From contig NZ_CYPU01000023.1 in assembly GCF_001458195.1 (NCBI RefSeq), positions 1-64,000 of the forward strand: a stretch of DNA of 64,000 bases. The letters run 5' to 3'. The notes below the pieces were generated by a model that worked only from the letters and a program-made list of their open reading frames with translations, made no database searches and was not told the origin of the DNA. The stretch is from Ruegeria atlantica. Lineage in GTDB: Bacteria > Pseudomonadota > Alphaproteobacteria > Rhodobacterales > Rhodobacteraceae. Both the position numbers and the translations under genes were made by a program. This document shows positions 47,307-56,470 of the stretch, piece by piece; position 1 is the first letter of the stretch, and each line of letters starts with the position of its first letter.

Positions 47307-47462
47307 TCGCGTCCCCTCTTAGTTATTCTATCTAGGTTTGTTCGCCAAAGATTTACGACGAAGATCAACTTTGATTAAAGGGAGATTGTGTCGAAAAGGG
47401 GGACAATATCTGAACTATTGTGCGTCCATTAGGTTTTTTTGGACATATAGGCAATTGCGAGT

Positions 47463-47678
47463 TTACGAGTCTGGCGCGTCGAAACGCACAGAAATCTCGT
47501 CCGCAACATCAATCCCACTCAGGGCTGCACCTGATTTGGCATCCAGGTCTCGGACCGGTTGGTGAAATACAACGAAAACACCGGCGGCAATTCCCACGAT
47601 TGCGGCTGTCAAAACAACCCAGTCAACCGTCACGGCCCCGTCTTCAAACTTGCTGAATACGCATATTCTTTTGAGCAT
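47463..47678 (-). CDS. flp: Flp-family pilin 2
   Basis: A 71-residue prepilin. The leader MLKRICVFSKFEDG ends in Gly 14, the expected prepilin peptidase site, followed by AVTVDWVVLTAAIVGIAAGV, identical to the other pilin over the first 15 residues after cleavage. Flp pilins normally have Glu5-Tyr6 here; this one has Asp5-Trp6. GGAAA precedes the ATG. The C-terminus is more charged than in flp1 (VADEISVRFDAPDS). It is separated from flp1 by a strong stem-loop and may be a minor pilin. Confidence 0.85.
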   Translation of the reverse strand: MLKRICVFSKFEDGAVTVDWVVLTAAIVGIAAGVFVVFHQPVRDLDAKSGAALSGIDVADEISVRFDAPDS

Positions 47679-47706
47679 ATCGTTTCCAATTTTGGGCCAT
47701 GAATGA

Positions 47707-47740
47707 TTTCGGGGCCGGGTCAAACAACCCGGCCCCGAAA
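47707..47740 (-). terminator. Strong stem-loop between the two flp genes
   Basis: TTTCGGGGCCGGGT and ACCCGGCCCCGAAA form a perfect 14-base inverted repeat with a six-base loop (CAAACA), 24 bases after the flp1 stop. On the minus strand no T-run follows it, so it may be a partial terminator or an RNA-stabilising structure that gives more flp1 than downstream product. Confidence 0.75.
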
Positions 47741-47764
47741 AAGAAAGTCAAAGTGACAATTTGT

Positions 47765-47995
47765 TTAGCCGCCGGATGTGGTTGTGCCGCCCGGGGTGAC
47801 TGGGATGACGTCTGCTGTAGCTGTCGCTGCGCCTTGCAGGGCTGCGCCAACTTCGTTCGAAACTGCCTGAGTGCCGTTACCAATTTGTGTGTAGGCGACT
47901 GATGCCAGGCCAACGATTGCTGCGGTCAGAACGACCCAGTCTACTGTTACGGCGCCGTCTTCATCTTTGCGGAAGTTCTTGATGAACTTGATCAT
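47765..47995 (-). CDS. flp: Flp-family pilin 1, probable major pilin
   Basis: A 76-residue prepilin: leader MIKFIKNFRKDEDG, cleavage after Gly 14, then AVTVDWVVLTAAIVGLASVA as the hydrophobic assembly helix. Positions 5 and 6 of the mature chain are Asp and Trp in place of the common Glu and Tyr. The C-terminus is small and neutral (ATADVIPVTPGGTTTSGG). AGGAGGG lies seven bases before the ATG, a strong site suited to an abundant product. It is the first gene of the pilus locus. Confidence 0.88.
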   Translation of the reverse strand: MIKFIKNFRKDEDGAVTVDWVVLTAAIVGLASVAYTQIGNGTQAVSNEVGAALQGAATATADVIPVTPGGTTTSGG

Positions 47996-48347
47996 GTTAC
48001 GTCCCTCCTAAAGGATCAAAAAAGTCAATTAAACCTCGGCGTCTATCAGAGCATTCTCTCTCAGTCCGCTCCCGATCGTCTCGGTATGGCACTATGATTG
48101 ACCGCTGTGCATGGCAGGAATTGGGCCAAACCCCATTTTTTTTTGGTGAAGTTTAACTTTTTGGTGGTTATTTTCATAAGTTATTGAAAAAAATAAACAA
48201 AAAAGAAAATCTAACAGAGGTTGTCCGTTCGCCCCGATGCAAATTTGCGGCAAATGAGGCGAATTTGCCCCATTTCGCATTGTTTTTCTGGCCTTGCGGG
48301 CAGATTCGAGGTTCAACTCAACCAAAAGAAAAACATGAGGCAGGCAA
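47996..48347. other. Divergent promoter region between flp1 and the transglycosylase gene
   Basis: About 350 bases, markedly AT-rich at 48130-48220 (several A- and T-runs), unlike the GC-rich neighbours. It must hold the pilus promoter on the minus strand and the transglycosylase promoter on the plus strand. AT-rich promoters are typical targets of nucleoid-silencing proteins, which would suit phase-controlled pilus genes. No specific operator was recognised. Confidence 0.5.
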
Positions 48348-49208
48348 ATGAATCTCCGGCTCGCAATGACTTGCGCCGGTTTGGCGGCGTTGATGTTGTC
48401 TGGCCCAGTGCCAGTCGTGGCGAACGAGGTTGAGCCAAGAGGCGTCTACAAACGGGTCAAGGCCCCACAGCCTGGCACGCGGCCGCGCGTCACGGTCCAG
48501 ATTACGCCCGATGAGCATGCGCAGACCCCTTCTGCCCCTAGTACAGGCGTAGAATTAGTCGAACCTGAAATCATCGCGCGCACGCGTGTCGTACCGCCAA
48601 CTCTTCCCGGTGCGAGCAAAAAACCGGTTGGTTCGTACAAGGCTTTCTGGGAAAGGGTGTCGCCGTCATTGAACGAGGCCGGGTCCGGGCGGCTGCACGA
48701 TGCCATGAATGCACTGGCTGCGATCAATGTCGCGGCACCCCGTTTACAGACCCTGCAAAACATCGCCCAACAGCGTCGCGTGGATATTCTGCGCTCGACC
48801 GTTGGAACAAATGTCTCTCCGGCATTGGTTCTGGCGGTCATTTCCGTTGAGTCCGCTGGGCGCACCGACGCTGTAAGCTCGGCAGGGGCACAAGGATTGA
48901 TGCAGCTGATGCCTGCAACCGCCAAACGTTTTGGGGTTCAGGACAGTACGCAGCCGTCGCAAAACATCGCGGGAGGTGTGAAGTACCTGAACTGGCTGAT
49001 GGAAGAATTCGGTAACGACCCGATCCTCGTCCTTGCAGGGTATAACGCTGGGGAAGGGGCCGTACGTAAGCACGAGGGCGTCCCACCTTACGCAGAGACC
49101 CGTGATTACGTACCCAAGGTTCTTGCAGCGTTTCAGGTGGCGCGGGCGTTGTGTTCGACACCGCCTCAGCTGATTACGGATGGGTGTGTATTCCAATCGT
49201 TGAACTGA
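48348..49208 (+). CDS. Exported lytic transglycosylase (SLT domain)
   Basis: A 286-residue periplasmic muramidase-like enzyme that cleaves peptidoglycan with 1,6-anhydro product. After a signal peptide (MTCAGLAALMLSGPVPVVA) and a low-complexity linker, the SLT domain starts near 145: the catalytic Glu in AVISVESAGRTDAVSS, then AGAQGLMQLMPATAKRFGV and LAGYNAGEGAVRKHEGVPPY. It is divergent from the flp genes and may open the cell wall for pilus assembly, though that is inference. A clear terminator follows. Confidence 0.9.
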   Translation: MNLRLAMTCAGLAALMLSGPVPVVANEVEPRGVYKRVKAPQPGTRPRVTVQITPDEHAQTPSAPSTGVELVEPEIIARTRVVPPTLPGASKKPVGSYKAFWERVSPSLNEAGSGRLHDAMNALAAINVAAPRLQTLQNIAQQRRVDILRSTVGTNVSPALVLAVISVESAGRTDAVSSAGAQGLMQLMPATAKRFGVQDSTQPSQNIAGGVKYLNWLMEEFGNDPILVLAGYNAGEGAVRKHEGVPPYAETRDYVPKVLAAFQVARALCSTPPQLITDGCVFQSLN

Positions 49209-49213
49209 AAATG

Positions 49214-49239
49214 GCCCACCCGAAACGGTGGGCCTTTTC
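49214..49239 (+). terminator. Rho-independent terminator, probably bidirectional
   Basis: GGCCCACC, loop CGAAAC, GGTGGGCC and a TTTT run directly after the transglycosylase stop. A short T-run in the other direction (ATTTTC) means it may also serve scoB. Confidence 0.85.
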
Positions 49240-49250
49240 ATTGGTGTGAA

Positions 49251-49877
49251 TTAGTTGACGATGTTGGCTTCGGTCGCAGCGCGGATCTCGTCTTCGGTCA
49301 CGCCTTCGGCGATCTCGATGATCTTCAGGCCGCCATCAACCACGTCCAGAACGCCAAGGTTGGTGATGATGCGGTTCACCACCTTCTTGCCAGTCAGGGG
49401 CAGGGTGCACTTCTTCAGCAGCTTGGACTTGCCGTGCTTGTTGGTGTGGTCCATCACGACGATCACGCGACGAACACCTGCAACCAGGTCCATCGCGCCG
49501 CCCATGCCCTTCACCAGCACGCCTGGAATCATCCAGTTGGCCAGATCGCCTTCTTCATCGACCTCCATCGCGCCCAGAACGGCGGCCGCGATCTTACCGC
49601 CGCGGATCATGGCAAACGATGTGGCACTGTCGAAATAGGCGGTGCGGGACAGCTCCGTGATCGTCTGCTTGCCAGCGTTGATCAGATCCGGGTCTTCTTC
49701 GCCTTCAAAGGGGAAGGGGCCCATGCCCAGCATACCGTTCTCGGATTGGAGGGTGATGTCCTTGTCACCAACATAGTTTGCCACCAGCGTCGGAATACCG
49801 ATGCCGAGGTTTACATACATGCCGTCTTCCAGCTCTTGCGCCGCACGTGCGGCCATCTGATTGCGATCCCAGGGCAT
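49251..49877 (-). CDS. scoB: 3-oxoacid CoA-transferase subunit B
   Basis: Beta subunit of succinyl-CoA:3-ketoacid CoA-transferase, 208 residues. The catalytic Glu lies in LQSENGMLGMGPFPFEGE; GGKIAAAVLGAMEVDEEGDL, ANWMIPGVLVKGMGGAMDLV and GVRRVIVVMDHTNKHGKS are typical. With ScoA it activates acetoacetate using succinyl-CoA, allowing use of ketone bodies or polyhydroxybutyrate. Its ATG overlaps the scoA stop by one base (TAATG). Confidence 0.93.
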   Translation of the reverse strand: MPWDRNQMAARAAQELEDGMYVNLGIGIPTLVANYVGDKDITLQSENGMLGMGPFPFEGEEDPDLINAGKQTITELSRTAYFDSATSFAMIRGGKIAAAVLGAMEVDEEGDLANWMIPGVLVKGMGGAMDLVAGVRRVIVVMDHTNKHGKSKLLKKCTLPLTGKKVVNRIITNLGVLDVVDGGLKIIEIAEGVTEDEIRAATEANIVN

Positions 49878-50581
49878 TATGCTTCCTCCTTCTTACGGGT
49901 GGTGCGTTGTTCGATGCGCTTTTCGTGCTGACCCTGAATGATGCGATGCACGTAGATGCCGGGCAGGTGGATCATATCGGGGTCCAGCGAACCACGCGGC
50001 ACGATTTCCTCGACCTCGGCGATGCAGATTTTGCCACAGGTCGCAGCAGGTACGTTAAAGTTGCGCGCGGTCTTGCGGAAGATCAGGTTGCCGGTGTCAT
50101 CGGCCTTCCAGGCTTTGACAATGGCCAGATCGGCAAAGATGCCTTCTTCCAAGATGTAAGTCTCGCCATTGAAGTCTTTGTGCTCTTTACCATCGGCGAT
50201 CACTGTGCCCACACCGGTCTTGGTATAGAACCCGGGGATGCCTGCACCACCAGCGCGCATGCGTTCGGCAAGGGTTCCTTGCGGGTTGAATTCCAGCTCC
50301 AGCTCTCCTGCTAGGTACTGACGCATGAACTCGGCGTTTTCACCGACGTAAGAGCTGATCATCTTTTTGACCTGCTTGGTCTGCAACAGGATGCCGATGC
50401 CGAAATCGTCAACGCCGGCGTTGTTCGAGGCAAACGTCAGATCTTGAGCGCCCGAGTCCTTGATGGCCTCAAGCAGCAATTCGGGAATACCGCATAGGCC
50501 GAAACCGCCCGCCGCGATCATCATGCCGTCCGAAATCACTCCATCGAGCGCTTCGGTGGCATTGGCATAGACTTTCTTCAT
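49877..50581 (-). CDS. scoA: 3-oxoacid CoA-transferase subunit A
   Basis: Alpha subunit, 234 residues. The CoA-binding glycine-rich segment is GMMIAAGGFGLCGIPELLLE; GVDDFGIGILLQTKQVKKMI, MRAGGAGIPGFYTKTGVG and LVFRKTARNFN-like sequence (LIFRKTARNFNVPAATCGK) follow. Start at 50581 (MKKVYAN) behind GGGGGAG. It is the first gene of the scoA-scoB pair. Confidence 0.93.
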   Translation of the reverse strand: MKKVYANATEALDGVISDGMMIAAGGFGLCGIPELLLEAIKDSGAQDLTFASNNAGVDDFGIGILLQTKQVKKMISSYVGENAEFMRQYLAGELELEFNPQGTLAERMRAGGAGIPGFYTKTGVGTVIADGKEHKDFNGETYILEEGIFADLAIVKAWKADDTGNLIFRKTARNFNVPAATCGKICIAEVEEIVPRGSLDPDMIHLPGIYVHRIIQGQHEKRIEQRTTRKKEEA

Positions 50582-50684
50582 GGAAAACTCCCCCAATGAC
50601 ATGGTGATGGCGCAGGTTGTGCCGCCACGTCACGGGGAAGTCAATGAAACCAAGGGGTAGGTGGTATTTCTACCTAGCCAGTCG

Positions 50685-53324
50685 TCAGGTGGCCGCCTTT
50701 TTGGTCGTCTTCTTGGCAGCAGCTTTCTTTTTCGGAGCCGCTTTTTTCTTGGTGCCCTTTTTGGCTGCGCGTTCGTTGACCAGTTCAATGGCCATTTCCT
50801 GTGTCACATCCTCGGGCTTGATATCTTTTGGAATGGTCGCGTTGACCTTTTCCCATTTCACGTATGGCCCATAGCGCCCATCCAGAACCTGCATCGCGCC
50901 GCCATCTGGGTGCTCGCCCAATTCCTTCAACGCTTTGGCCGCTGCGCGACGGCCCCGCCCGGGGTTGGCGCGCTTTTCAGCCAGCAACTCGACAGCGCGG
51001 TTCATGCCGATCTCAAACACGTCGTTGGGGTCTTTGAGGTTGGCGTAGACCGGCTTGGCCTCATCCGCCAACTGATGCATCAGATAGGGACCAAACCGCC
51101 CAAAGTTCGAGCTGATCATGCCACCCTCTGGGTGTTCGCCAATCTGGCGGGGCAGGGACAACAGCGTCAGCGCCTTGTCCAGATCCATGTCATCCTTGCG
51201 CCAGCCACGCGGCAGTGAGGCGCGCGGTGGTTTCTTGTTCTCAGGCGTTGGTTCGCCGCGCTGAACATAGGGGCCAAAGCGGCCGGACTTCAGCCAGATA
51301 TCTTCCCCTGCATCTTCGCCCAGAAGACGTTCCTCGCCTTCGGCACCTTCGCCGGCGATGGGGCGGGTATAGGTGCATTCAGGATAGTTTCCACACCCAA
51401 CGAACCCGCCGGTTCGCGACGTTTTCAGGTGCAATTGACCCATTCCGCATTTCGGACAGACACGCGGGTCCGAGCCGTCTTCACGCGGCGGATAAAGCTG
51501 CGGCGCCAGGGCTTCGTCGAGTTTGTCCAGAACCTCGGAGATCCGCAATTCGGACGTCTCGCCGATAGCAGCCGAGAAATCGCGCCAGAACTTGCTCAGC
51601 AACTCCTTGTAGTCTCGCCCACCGGCGCTGACGTCGTCCAATTGTTCTTCCAGATTGGCGGTGAACTCATACCCCACGTACTGCCGGAAGAAATTCAGCA
51701 GGAAGATCGTAACGATCCGGCCCTTCTCCTCGGGGATCAGCCGGTTCTTGTCTTTGCGCACATATTCCCGGTCCTGAATCGTGGTCACGATCGAGGCATA
51801 GGTCGACGGTCGCCCGATCCCCAGTTCTTCCATCCGCTTGACCAGCGTAGCCTCGGTGTAGCGCGGTGGCGGTTGCGTGTGGTGCTGCAGGGCCAGTACA
51901 GATTCGTTCTCGGACAGAATGGCCTCTTTCGCGGCCTTTTCAGTGCCCTCGCTGGTCGCTTTGGTGAACTGATCGCGCATGGATGTTTTGGCAAACCGAG
52001 CTGGATCGCCCTGCATGATTTGCGGTAGGCGCTTTTCATCATCATCGGCCACGTCGTCGCGGCCTTCTTCATAAACGCGCATGAACCCGTCGAACAGAAC
52101 AACCTGACCGGTGGCGCGCAGGCCGACCTGGCCGTCATCGCTGCCAATCTCGACCGCCGTGCGCTCCAGCCGGGCCGCAGCCATCTGGCAGGCAATGGTA
52201 CGTTTCCAGATCAGGTCATACAGTTTGCGCTGATCCTCATCTGTGACCTTCAGCGCCTTGGTATCGCAGGACATATCCGTCGGGCGGATACACTCGTGCG
52301 CTTCCTGGGCGTTCTTGGCCTTGTTTTTATAGATACGCGGGCTGTCTGGCACGTATTCTGCACCGTAACGGTCTGCGATGGTATCGCGAGTGGCCGCCAC
52401 GGCCTCGGGCGCCATGTCAATGCCATCGGTCCGCATATATGTGATGTAGCCCGCCTCGTAGAGGCGCTGCGCCACTTGCATCGCGTGGCGCGCACCCATG
52501 CCAAACTTGCGGCTTGCTTCCTGCTGCAAGGTAGAGGTCATGAAGGGCGCACTGGGGTTGCGCGCCGCAGGCTTAGCCTCGACCGAAGTAACGCTCAGCG
52601 CGCGGCTGGTGATGGCCTGCACCGCCAGTTCGGCCTGCGTGGCGTTGGCCAGATCATGTTTGTCCAGTTTTTTACCGGTCAGCGTGACCAGGCGCGCCTC
52701 GTAAGCCTGGCCGCGCGGTGTTTCGAACACTGCCTTCACAGACCAATATTCGACTGGTTTGAACGCTTCGATTTCCATCTCGCGTTCAACGATCAGGCGC
52801 AGACAGACTGACTGAACGCGACCGGCAGACTTCGCGCCGGGCAGCTTGCGCCACAGAACCGGTGACAAGTTGAAACCCACCAGATAGTCCAGCGCGCGGC
52901 GGGCCAGATAGGCCTCTACCAACGGCATGTCGACCTGACGCGGGTTCTGCATCGCCTCGGTCACTGCATCCTTGGTGATCGCGTTGAAGGTCACGCGGCT
53001 GACAGGCGTATCTTTCTTGATCGAGCGGCGCTTGGTCAGGGCTTCTTGCAGGTGCCAGCTGATGGCCTCACCCTCACGATCAGGGTCAGTCGCGAGAATC
53101 AGAGCGTTGTCTTCTTTCAGCGCATCGGCGATGGCTTTGACATGTTTGCGGCTGTCGTTGCCGACCTCCCATTTCATCTCAAATTCATGCTCGGTATCGA
53201 CTGATCCGTCCTTGGGCGGCAGGTCCCGGACATGGCCATATGAGGCCAGCACCGTGTAGTCGGGGCCAAGATATTTGTTGATTGTTTTGGCCTTGGCAGG
53301 GGATTCTACAACAACTACAGGCAT
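50685..53324 (-). CDS. topA: DNA topoisomerase I
   Basis: An 879-residue type IA topoisomerase that relaxes negative supercoils. The N-terminal Toprim domain shows VVVESPAKAKTINKYLGPDY and ILATDPDREGEAISWHL; the catalytic Tyr is in GYITYMRTDG (near 300). A zinc ribbon (CPKCGMGQLHLKT, GCGNYPECTY) follows, then repeats of the alphaproteobacterial C-terminal type (GRFGPYVQRG, GRFGPYLMHQ, GRYGPYVKWE). The tail is very Lys/Ala-rich (KKKAAPKKKAAAKKTTKK), probably for DNA binding. It lies downstream of dprA on the same strand, a common pairing. Confidence 0.96.
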   Translation of the reverse strand: MPVVVVESPAKAKTINKYLGPDYTVLASYGHVRDLPPKDGSVDTEHEFEMKWEVGNDSRKHVKAIADALKEDNALILATDPDREGEAISWHLQEALTKRRSIKKDTPVSRVTFNAITKDAVTEAMQNPRQVDMPLVEAYLARRALDYLVGFNLSPVLWRKLPGAKSAGRVQSVCLRLIVEREMEIEAFKPVEYWSVKAVFETPRGQAYEARLVTLTGKKLDKHDLANATQAELAVQAITSRALSVTSVEAKPAARNPSAPFMTSTLQQEASRKFGMGARHAMQVAQRLYEAGYITYMRTDGIDMAPEAVAATRDTIADRYGAEYVPDSPRIYKNKAKNAQEAHECIRPTDMSCDTKALKVTDEDQRKLYDLIWKRTIACQMAAARLERTAVEIGSDDGQVGLRATGQVVLFDGFMRVYEEGRDDVADDDEKRLPQIMQGDPARFAKTSMRDQFTKATSEGTEKAAKEAILSENESVLALQHHTQPPPRYTEATLVKRMEELGIGRPSTYASIVTTIQDREYVRKDKNRLIPEEKGRIVTIFLLNFFRQYVGYEFTANLEEQLDDVSAGGRDYKELLSKFWRDFSAAIGETSELRISEVLDKLDEALAPQLYPPREDGSDPRVCPKCGMGQLHLKTSRTGGFVGCGNYPECTYTRPIAGEGAEGEERLLGEDAGEDIWLKSGRFGPYVQRGEPTPENKKPPRASLPRGWRKDDMDLDKALTLLSLPRQIGEHPEGGMISSNFGRFGPYLMHQLADEAKPVYANLKDPNDVFEIGMNRAVELLAEKRANPGRGRRAAAKALKELGEHPDGGAMQVLDGRYGPYVKWEKVNATIPKDIKPEDVTQEMAIELVNERAAKKGTKKKAAPKKKAAAKKTTKKAAT

Positions 53325-53498
53325 TTAAGGGAAAACCTCGCTCGACGGAATTGGCGCCTTCTATGATCGTGCAAGATGTGGAGGGCAAGGGCGAATTGTC
53401 AATGCGTTCCTTTGAACACAGGAATTATGTGGTAATTTCAATCACGTAACCTGTGCATAAAAAGGACTTGGGCAGAAACCAGGCCTCAGCGATGCAGA

Positions 53499-54632
53499 TT
53501 ATGGTGACAGCGACAGGAGGCCGCCGGGCTGGCGCTGGATCTGTCCCTCGAGTTCCAGATCAATCAACGCCGGCCCGATTTCTCCGGCCGTTGCGGCAAT
53601 GTCGCGGATCAACTGATCCTCTGCAATCGGGGAGGGGCCCAGTCGCGACAGGATTTCACGATGCAGTGCGGTACCTGCGATCACCGGTTTGGCTACAACG
53701 TCGGGCACGGCGGGGGTCTCGACTTGACCTGTAGGTGCCCGTTTTGGAAGCGCCTCAATGACGTCTTCGGCGGCTCGCACCAATATCGCGCCGTCCCGGA
53801 TCAGCATGTTGCACCCGGCAGCGCGTGCATCGAAAGGGTGCCCGGGTACGGCCAGAACCTCGCGCCCCTGATCCAAGGCGTCCCGCGCAGTAATCAGACT
53901 GCCGGATTTTGCGGCAGCTTCGACGACGACAACCGCCTGCGCCAGACCTGAGATAATCCTGTTTCTGCGCGGGAAGTGCCGGGCCTGCGGTGTGATGCCC
54001 ATGGGCTGTTCCGAGACACGCAACCCGGTTTGGCCAATCTTTTCCGCCAAAACAGTGTTTTCGGTGGGATAAACGACATCCACGCCGCCTCCCATTACAG
54101 CGACGGTGCCTGTTTCAAGCGCGGCCATATGGGCCGCTGTATCAATGCCGCGTGCCAGGCCGGACACAACGACATAGCCTTGCATGCCGAGATCTGTGGC
54201 AAGCCCCCGCGCCATCCGCGCCCCCAGGGACGAACAATTCCGCGCGCCGACCAGTGCAATCGACCGGCGCTGAAGCAGAGAGCTATCTCCAATCGCCCAA
54301 AGCATTGGTGGGGCGTCGGAAAGATCATGCAAGGCATCTGGATAATCGGCGGAGCCAAGGCACAAAAGGTGCGCGTTCGCGGCTTTTGCGGCCTTGAGTT
54401 CCGCCTCAATCACGCCGGGGGGGCAAACTTCGTACCCATCAATTCCGGCAGCGCGTGCCATTTCCGGCAGCGCGGCCAGCGCGTTCTGCGCCGAGCCATG
54501 TTCCCGTAGCAACCGACGAAATGTCGCCGGACCAACCTTGCGAGAACGCAACAGACGAAGCCAAGAAAACCGATCCTCTTCCGTGGTGCGTGGGAGTGTG
54601 GGGTGATAGGAAGAATGCTGCTCTTCGGTCAT
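53499..54632 (-). CDS. dprA: DNA-processing protein DprA
   Basis: A 377-residue DprA/Smf protein that binds incoming single-stranded DNA and loads RecA during transformation. The Rossmann-like core shows VGARNCSSLGARMARGLATD, VVSGLARGIDTAAHMAAL, GGGVDVVYPTEN, FPRRNRIISGLAQAVVVVEA and SGSLITARDALDQGREVLAV. An N-terminal SAM-like region and a C-terminal winged helix (ILSRLGPSPIAEDQLIRDIA) complete it. It is on the same strand as topA, 174 bases upstream. Confidence 0.94.
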   Translation of the reverse strand: MTEEQHSSYHPTLPRTTEEDRFSWLRLLRSRKVGPATFRRLLREHGSAQNALAALPEMARAAGIDGYEVCPPGVIEAELKAAKAANAHLLCLGSADYPDALHDLSDAPPMLWAIGDSSLLQRRSIALVGARNCSSLGARMARGLATDLGMQGYVVVSGLARGIDTAAHMAALETGTVAVMGGGVDVVYPTENTVLAEKIGQTGLRVSEQPMGITPQARHFPRRNRIISGLAQAVVVVEAAAKSGSLITARDALDQGREVLAVPGHPFDARAAGCNMLIRDGAILVRAAEDVIEALPKRAPTGQVETPAVPDVVAKPVIAGTALHREILSRLGPSPIAEDQLIRDIAATAGEIGPALIDLELEGQIQRQPGGLLSLSP

Positions 54633-54872
54633 CCGATGCTCCGCCTGATTGCAGAACTGGTTTACGATTGCTGGGGTTAACAGCTCGTGAATCTCTTCAA
54701 ATTATCCGGATAATTTTCGGCGTTTGTAATTGAGAGTTATCTAGTGCGTTTAAATGTATGGAATAAAAAAAACTGCCTTCAACGCGCTCGCCTGACAGGA
54801 TGTTAAGGCGCCGGCGGGCTGGAAGCGCAGCGTTAACCCTGCGCTCTCGATTTCCCGCCAAGCGATTCCCGG

Positions 54873-56294
54873 CTATGCGGCCGATCCGCCGACTGTCAGG
54901 CCATCCATCAGAACGGTAGGCTGGCCAACGCCGACCGGCACCCACTGGCCGTCTTTGCCACAGGTTCCCATGCCCGGATCCAGCGCCATGTCGTTACCCA
55001 ATCCCCGAATGCGTTTGAGGGCGGATGGGCCGTCGCCGATCAGGGTCGCGCCTTTGACGGGTGCCCCTATTTTACCGTTTTCAACGCGGTACGCCTCGGT
55101 GCACGAAAACACGAATTTGCCGTTGGTGATATCCACCTGACCGCCGCCGAAACCAACGGCCCAGATACCGTCCTGGATGTCCGCAACCAAAGAGGCCGGA
55201 TCAGCCTCACCACCCAGCATCACAGTGTTCGTCATCCGCGGCATGGGTTTGTGCGCATAGCTTTGACGCCGCCCGTTTCCGGTGGAGGCCACGCCCATCA
55301 GGCGCGCGTTTTGGCGATCCTGCATATAGCCGGTCAGGACGCCATCTTCGATCAAAACTGTCCTTGAACTGGGTGTGCCTTCGTCATCCAGAGAGATCGA
55401 GCCGCGACTATCCGGGATTGTGCCGTCATCAACAACGGTCACGCCTTTGGATGCGATCTGCTGTCCCATCAAACCGGCAAAGGCCGAGCTTCCCTTGCGG
55501 TTAAAGTCCCCCTCCAAACCGTGTCCGATTGCCTCGTGCAAGAGGATGCCCGGCCAACCGGGGCCAAGCGCGACCTCCATCACGCCGGCAGGGGCCGGGA
55601 TCGCGTCGAGATTGACCAAGGCGATCCGCAACGCCTCGCGCGCTTTGTCCTGCCAATCCGACGGATCGATCAGACCATCTAGCCCGACGCGCCCGCCACC
55701 CCCGGCCGAGCCACTTTCGCGGCGACCGTTCTGTTCGACGATGACCGAGATATTGAGGCGGGTCATTGGCCGCACGTCTCGCATCAGTACGCCTTCAGGG
55801 CGCAAAATCTCTACTTCTTGCACGGCTGCGGCGATTGTCGCGCTAACCTGCACGACGCGGGGATCCATGTCGCGGGCATAGGCGTCGATCTCGCGCAGTG
55901 TTTCGATCTTGACCGGGAAATCAGCGGATTCAATCGGGTCTTCGTCCGTATAAAGGCGGGTATTGGTAGCGCGGGGACCATCGGCCAGCGTGCCGCCGCC
56001 GTCGCCAACAGCCAGGCGCGCGGTCTCAGCTGCCCGCTTCAGCGCCGGAATTGAGACGTCGGTGGAATGCGCATACCCAGCAACTTCGCCCTGCACCGCC
56101 CGCAGGCCAAACCCTTCGGAGGCGTCATAAGATGCTGTCTTCAAGCGCCCGTCATCAAAAACCAAAGCCTCGGATTTCCGCCGCTCGACAAACAGCTCAC
56201 CGTCTTCTGCTCCGGAAGTGGCGGATTGCAAAACCGCAAGCGCTTCGTCATGCGGAATAGCGCTATCAAATGGGCGAAACGGGTCGTTGGACAT
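54873..56294 (-). CDS. tldD: Metalloprotease TldD
   Basis: A 473-residue TldD subunit of the TldD/TldE zinc protease, which degrades unfolded peptides and matures some peptide products. The metal motif HEAIGH is seen in GILLHEAIGHGLEGDFNRKG; GGGQVDITNGKFVFSCTEAY and GRRQSYAHKPMPRMTNTVML are also typical. The start at 56294 (MSNDPF) is behind GGAAGG. The partner TldE is not in the window. An FNR-type box lies 20 bases upstream of its start. Confidence 0.93.
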   Translation of the reverse strand: MSNDPFRPFDSAIPHDEALAVLQSATSGAEDGELFVERRKSEALVFDDGRLKTASYDASEGFGLRAVQGEVAGYAHSTDVSIPALKRAAETARLAVGDGGGTLADGPRATNTRLYTDEDPIESADFPVKIETLREIDAYARDMDPRVVQVSATIAAAVQEVEILRPEGVLMRDVRPMTRLNISVIVEQNGRRESGSAGGGGRVGLDGLIDPSDWQDKAREALRIALVNLDAIPAPAGVMEVALGPGWPGILLHEAIGHGLEGDFNRKGSSAFAGLMGQQIASKGVTVVDDGTIPDSRGSISLDDEGTPSSRTVLIEDGVLTGYMQDRQNARLMGVASTGNGRRQSYAHKPMPRMTNTVMLGGEADPASLVADIQDGIWAVGFGGGQVDITNGKFVFSCTEAYRVENGKIGAPVKGATLIGDGPSALKRIRGLGNDMALDPGMGTCGKDGQWVPVGVGQPTVLMDGLTVGGSAA

Positions 56295-56314
56295 CTGTTG
56301 GGACCTTCCGAGTT

Positions 56315-56328
56315 TGATCCAGATCAAA
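56315..56328. promoter_or_regulatory. FNR/FnrL-type binding site between tldD and coxB
   Basis: TTGATCCAGATCAA is a perfect TTGAT-N4-ATCAA dyad, the consensus for FNR-family regulators. It lies in the 176-base divergent region, 20 bases from the tldD start and 142 bases from the coxB start. Oxygen-responsive control of the aa3-type oxidase genes is plausible. Confidence 0.75.
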
Positions 56329-56470
56329 AATAGCGTCTGTTTGACGCAAGCATTTTGCTTTATCTACCCGACGGAATATGGTTTTTAACTCGGCCAAAGA
56401 CAACGGGAGAGGTGCGACTGATTCACACCTTTTCGCCAGAGAAGCAAAGATCAGACGATCAGGACAGAAA

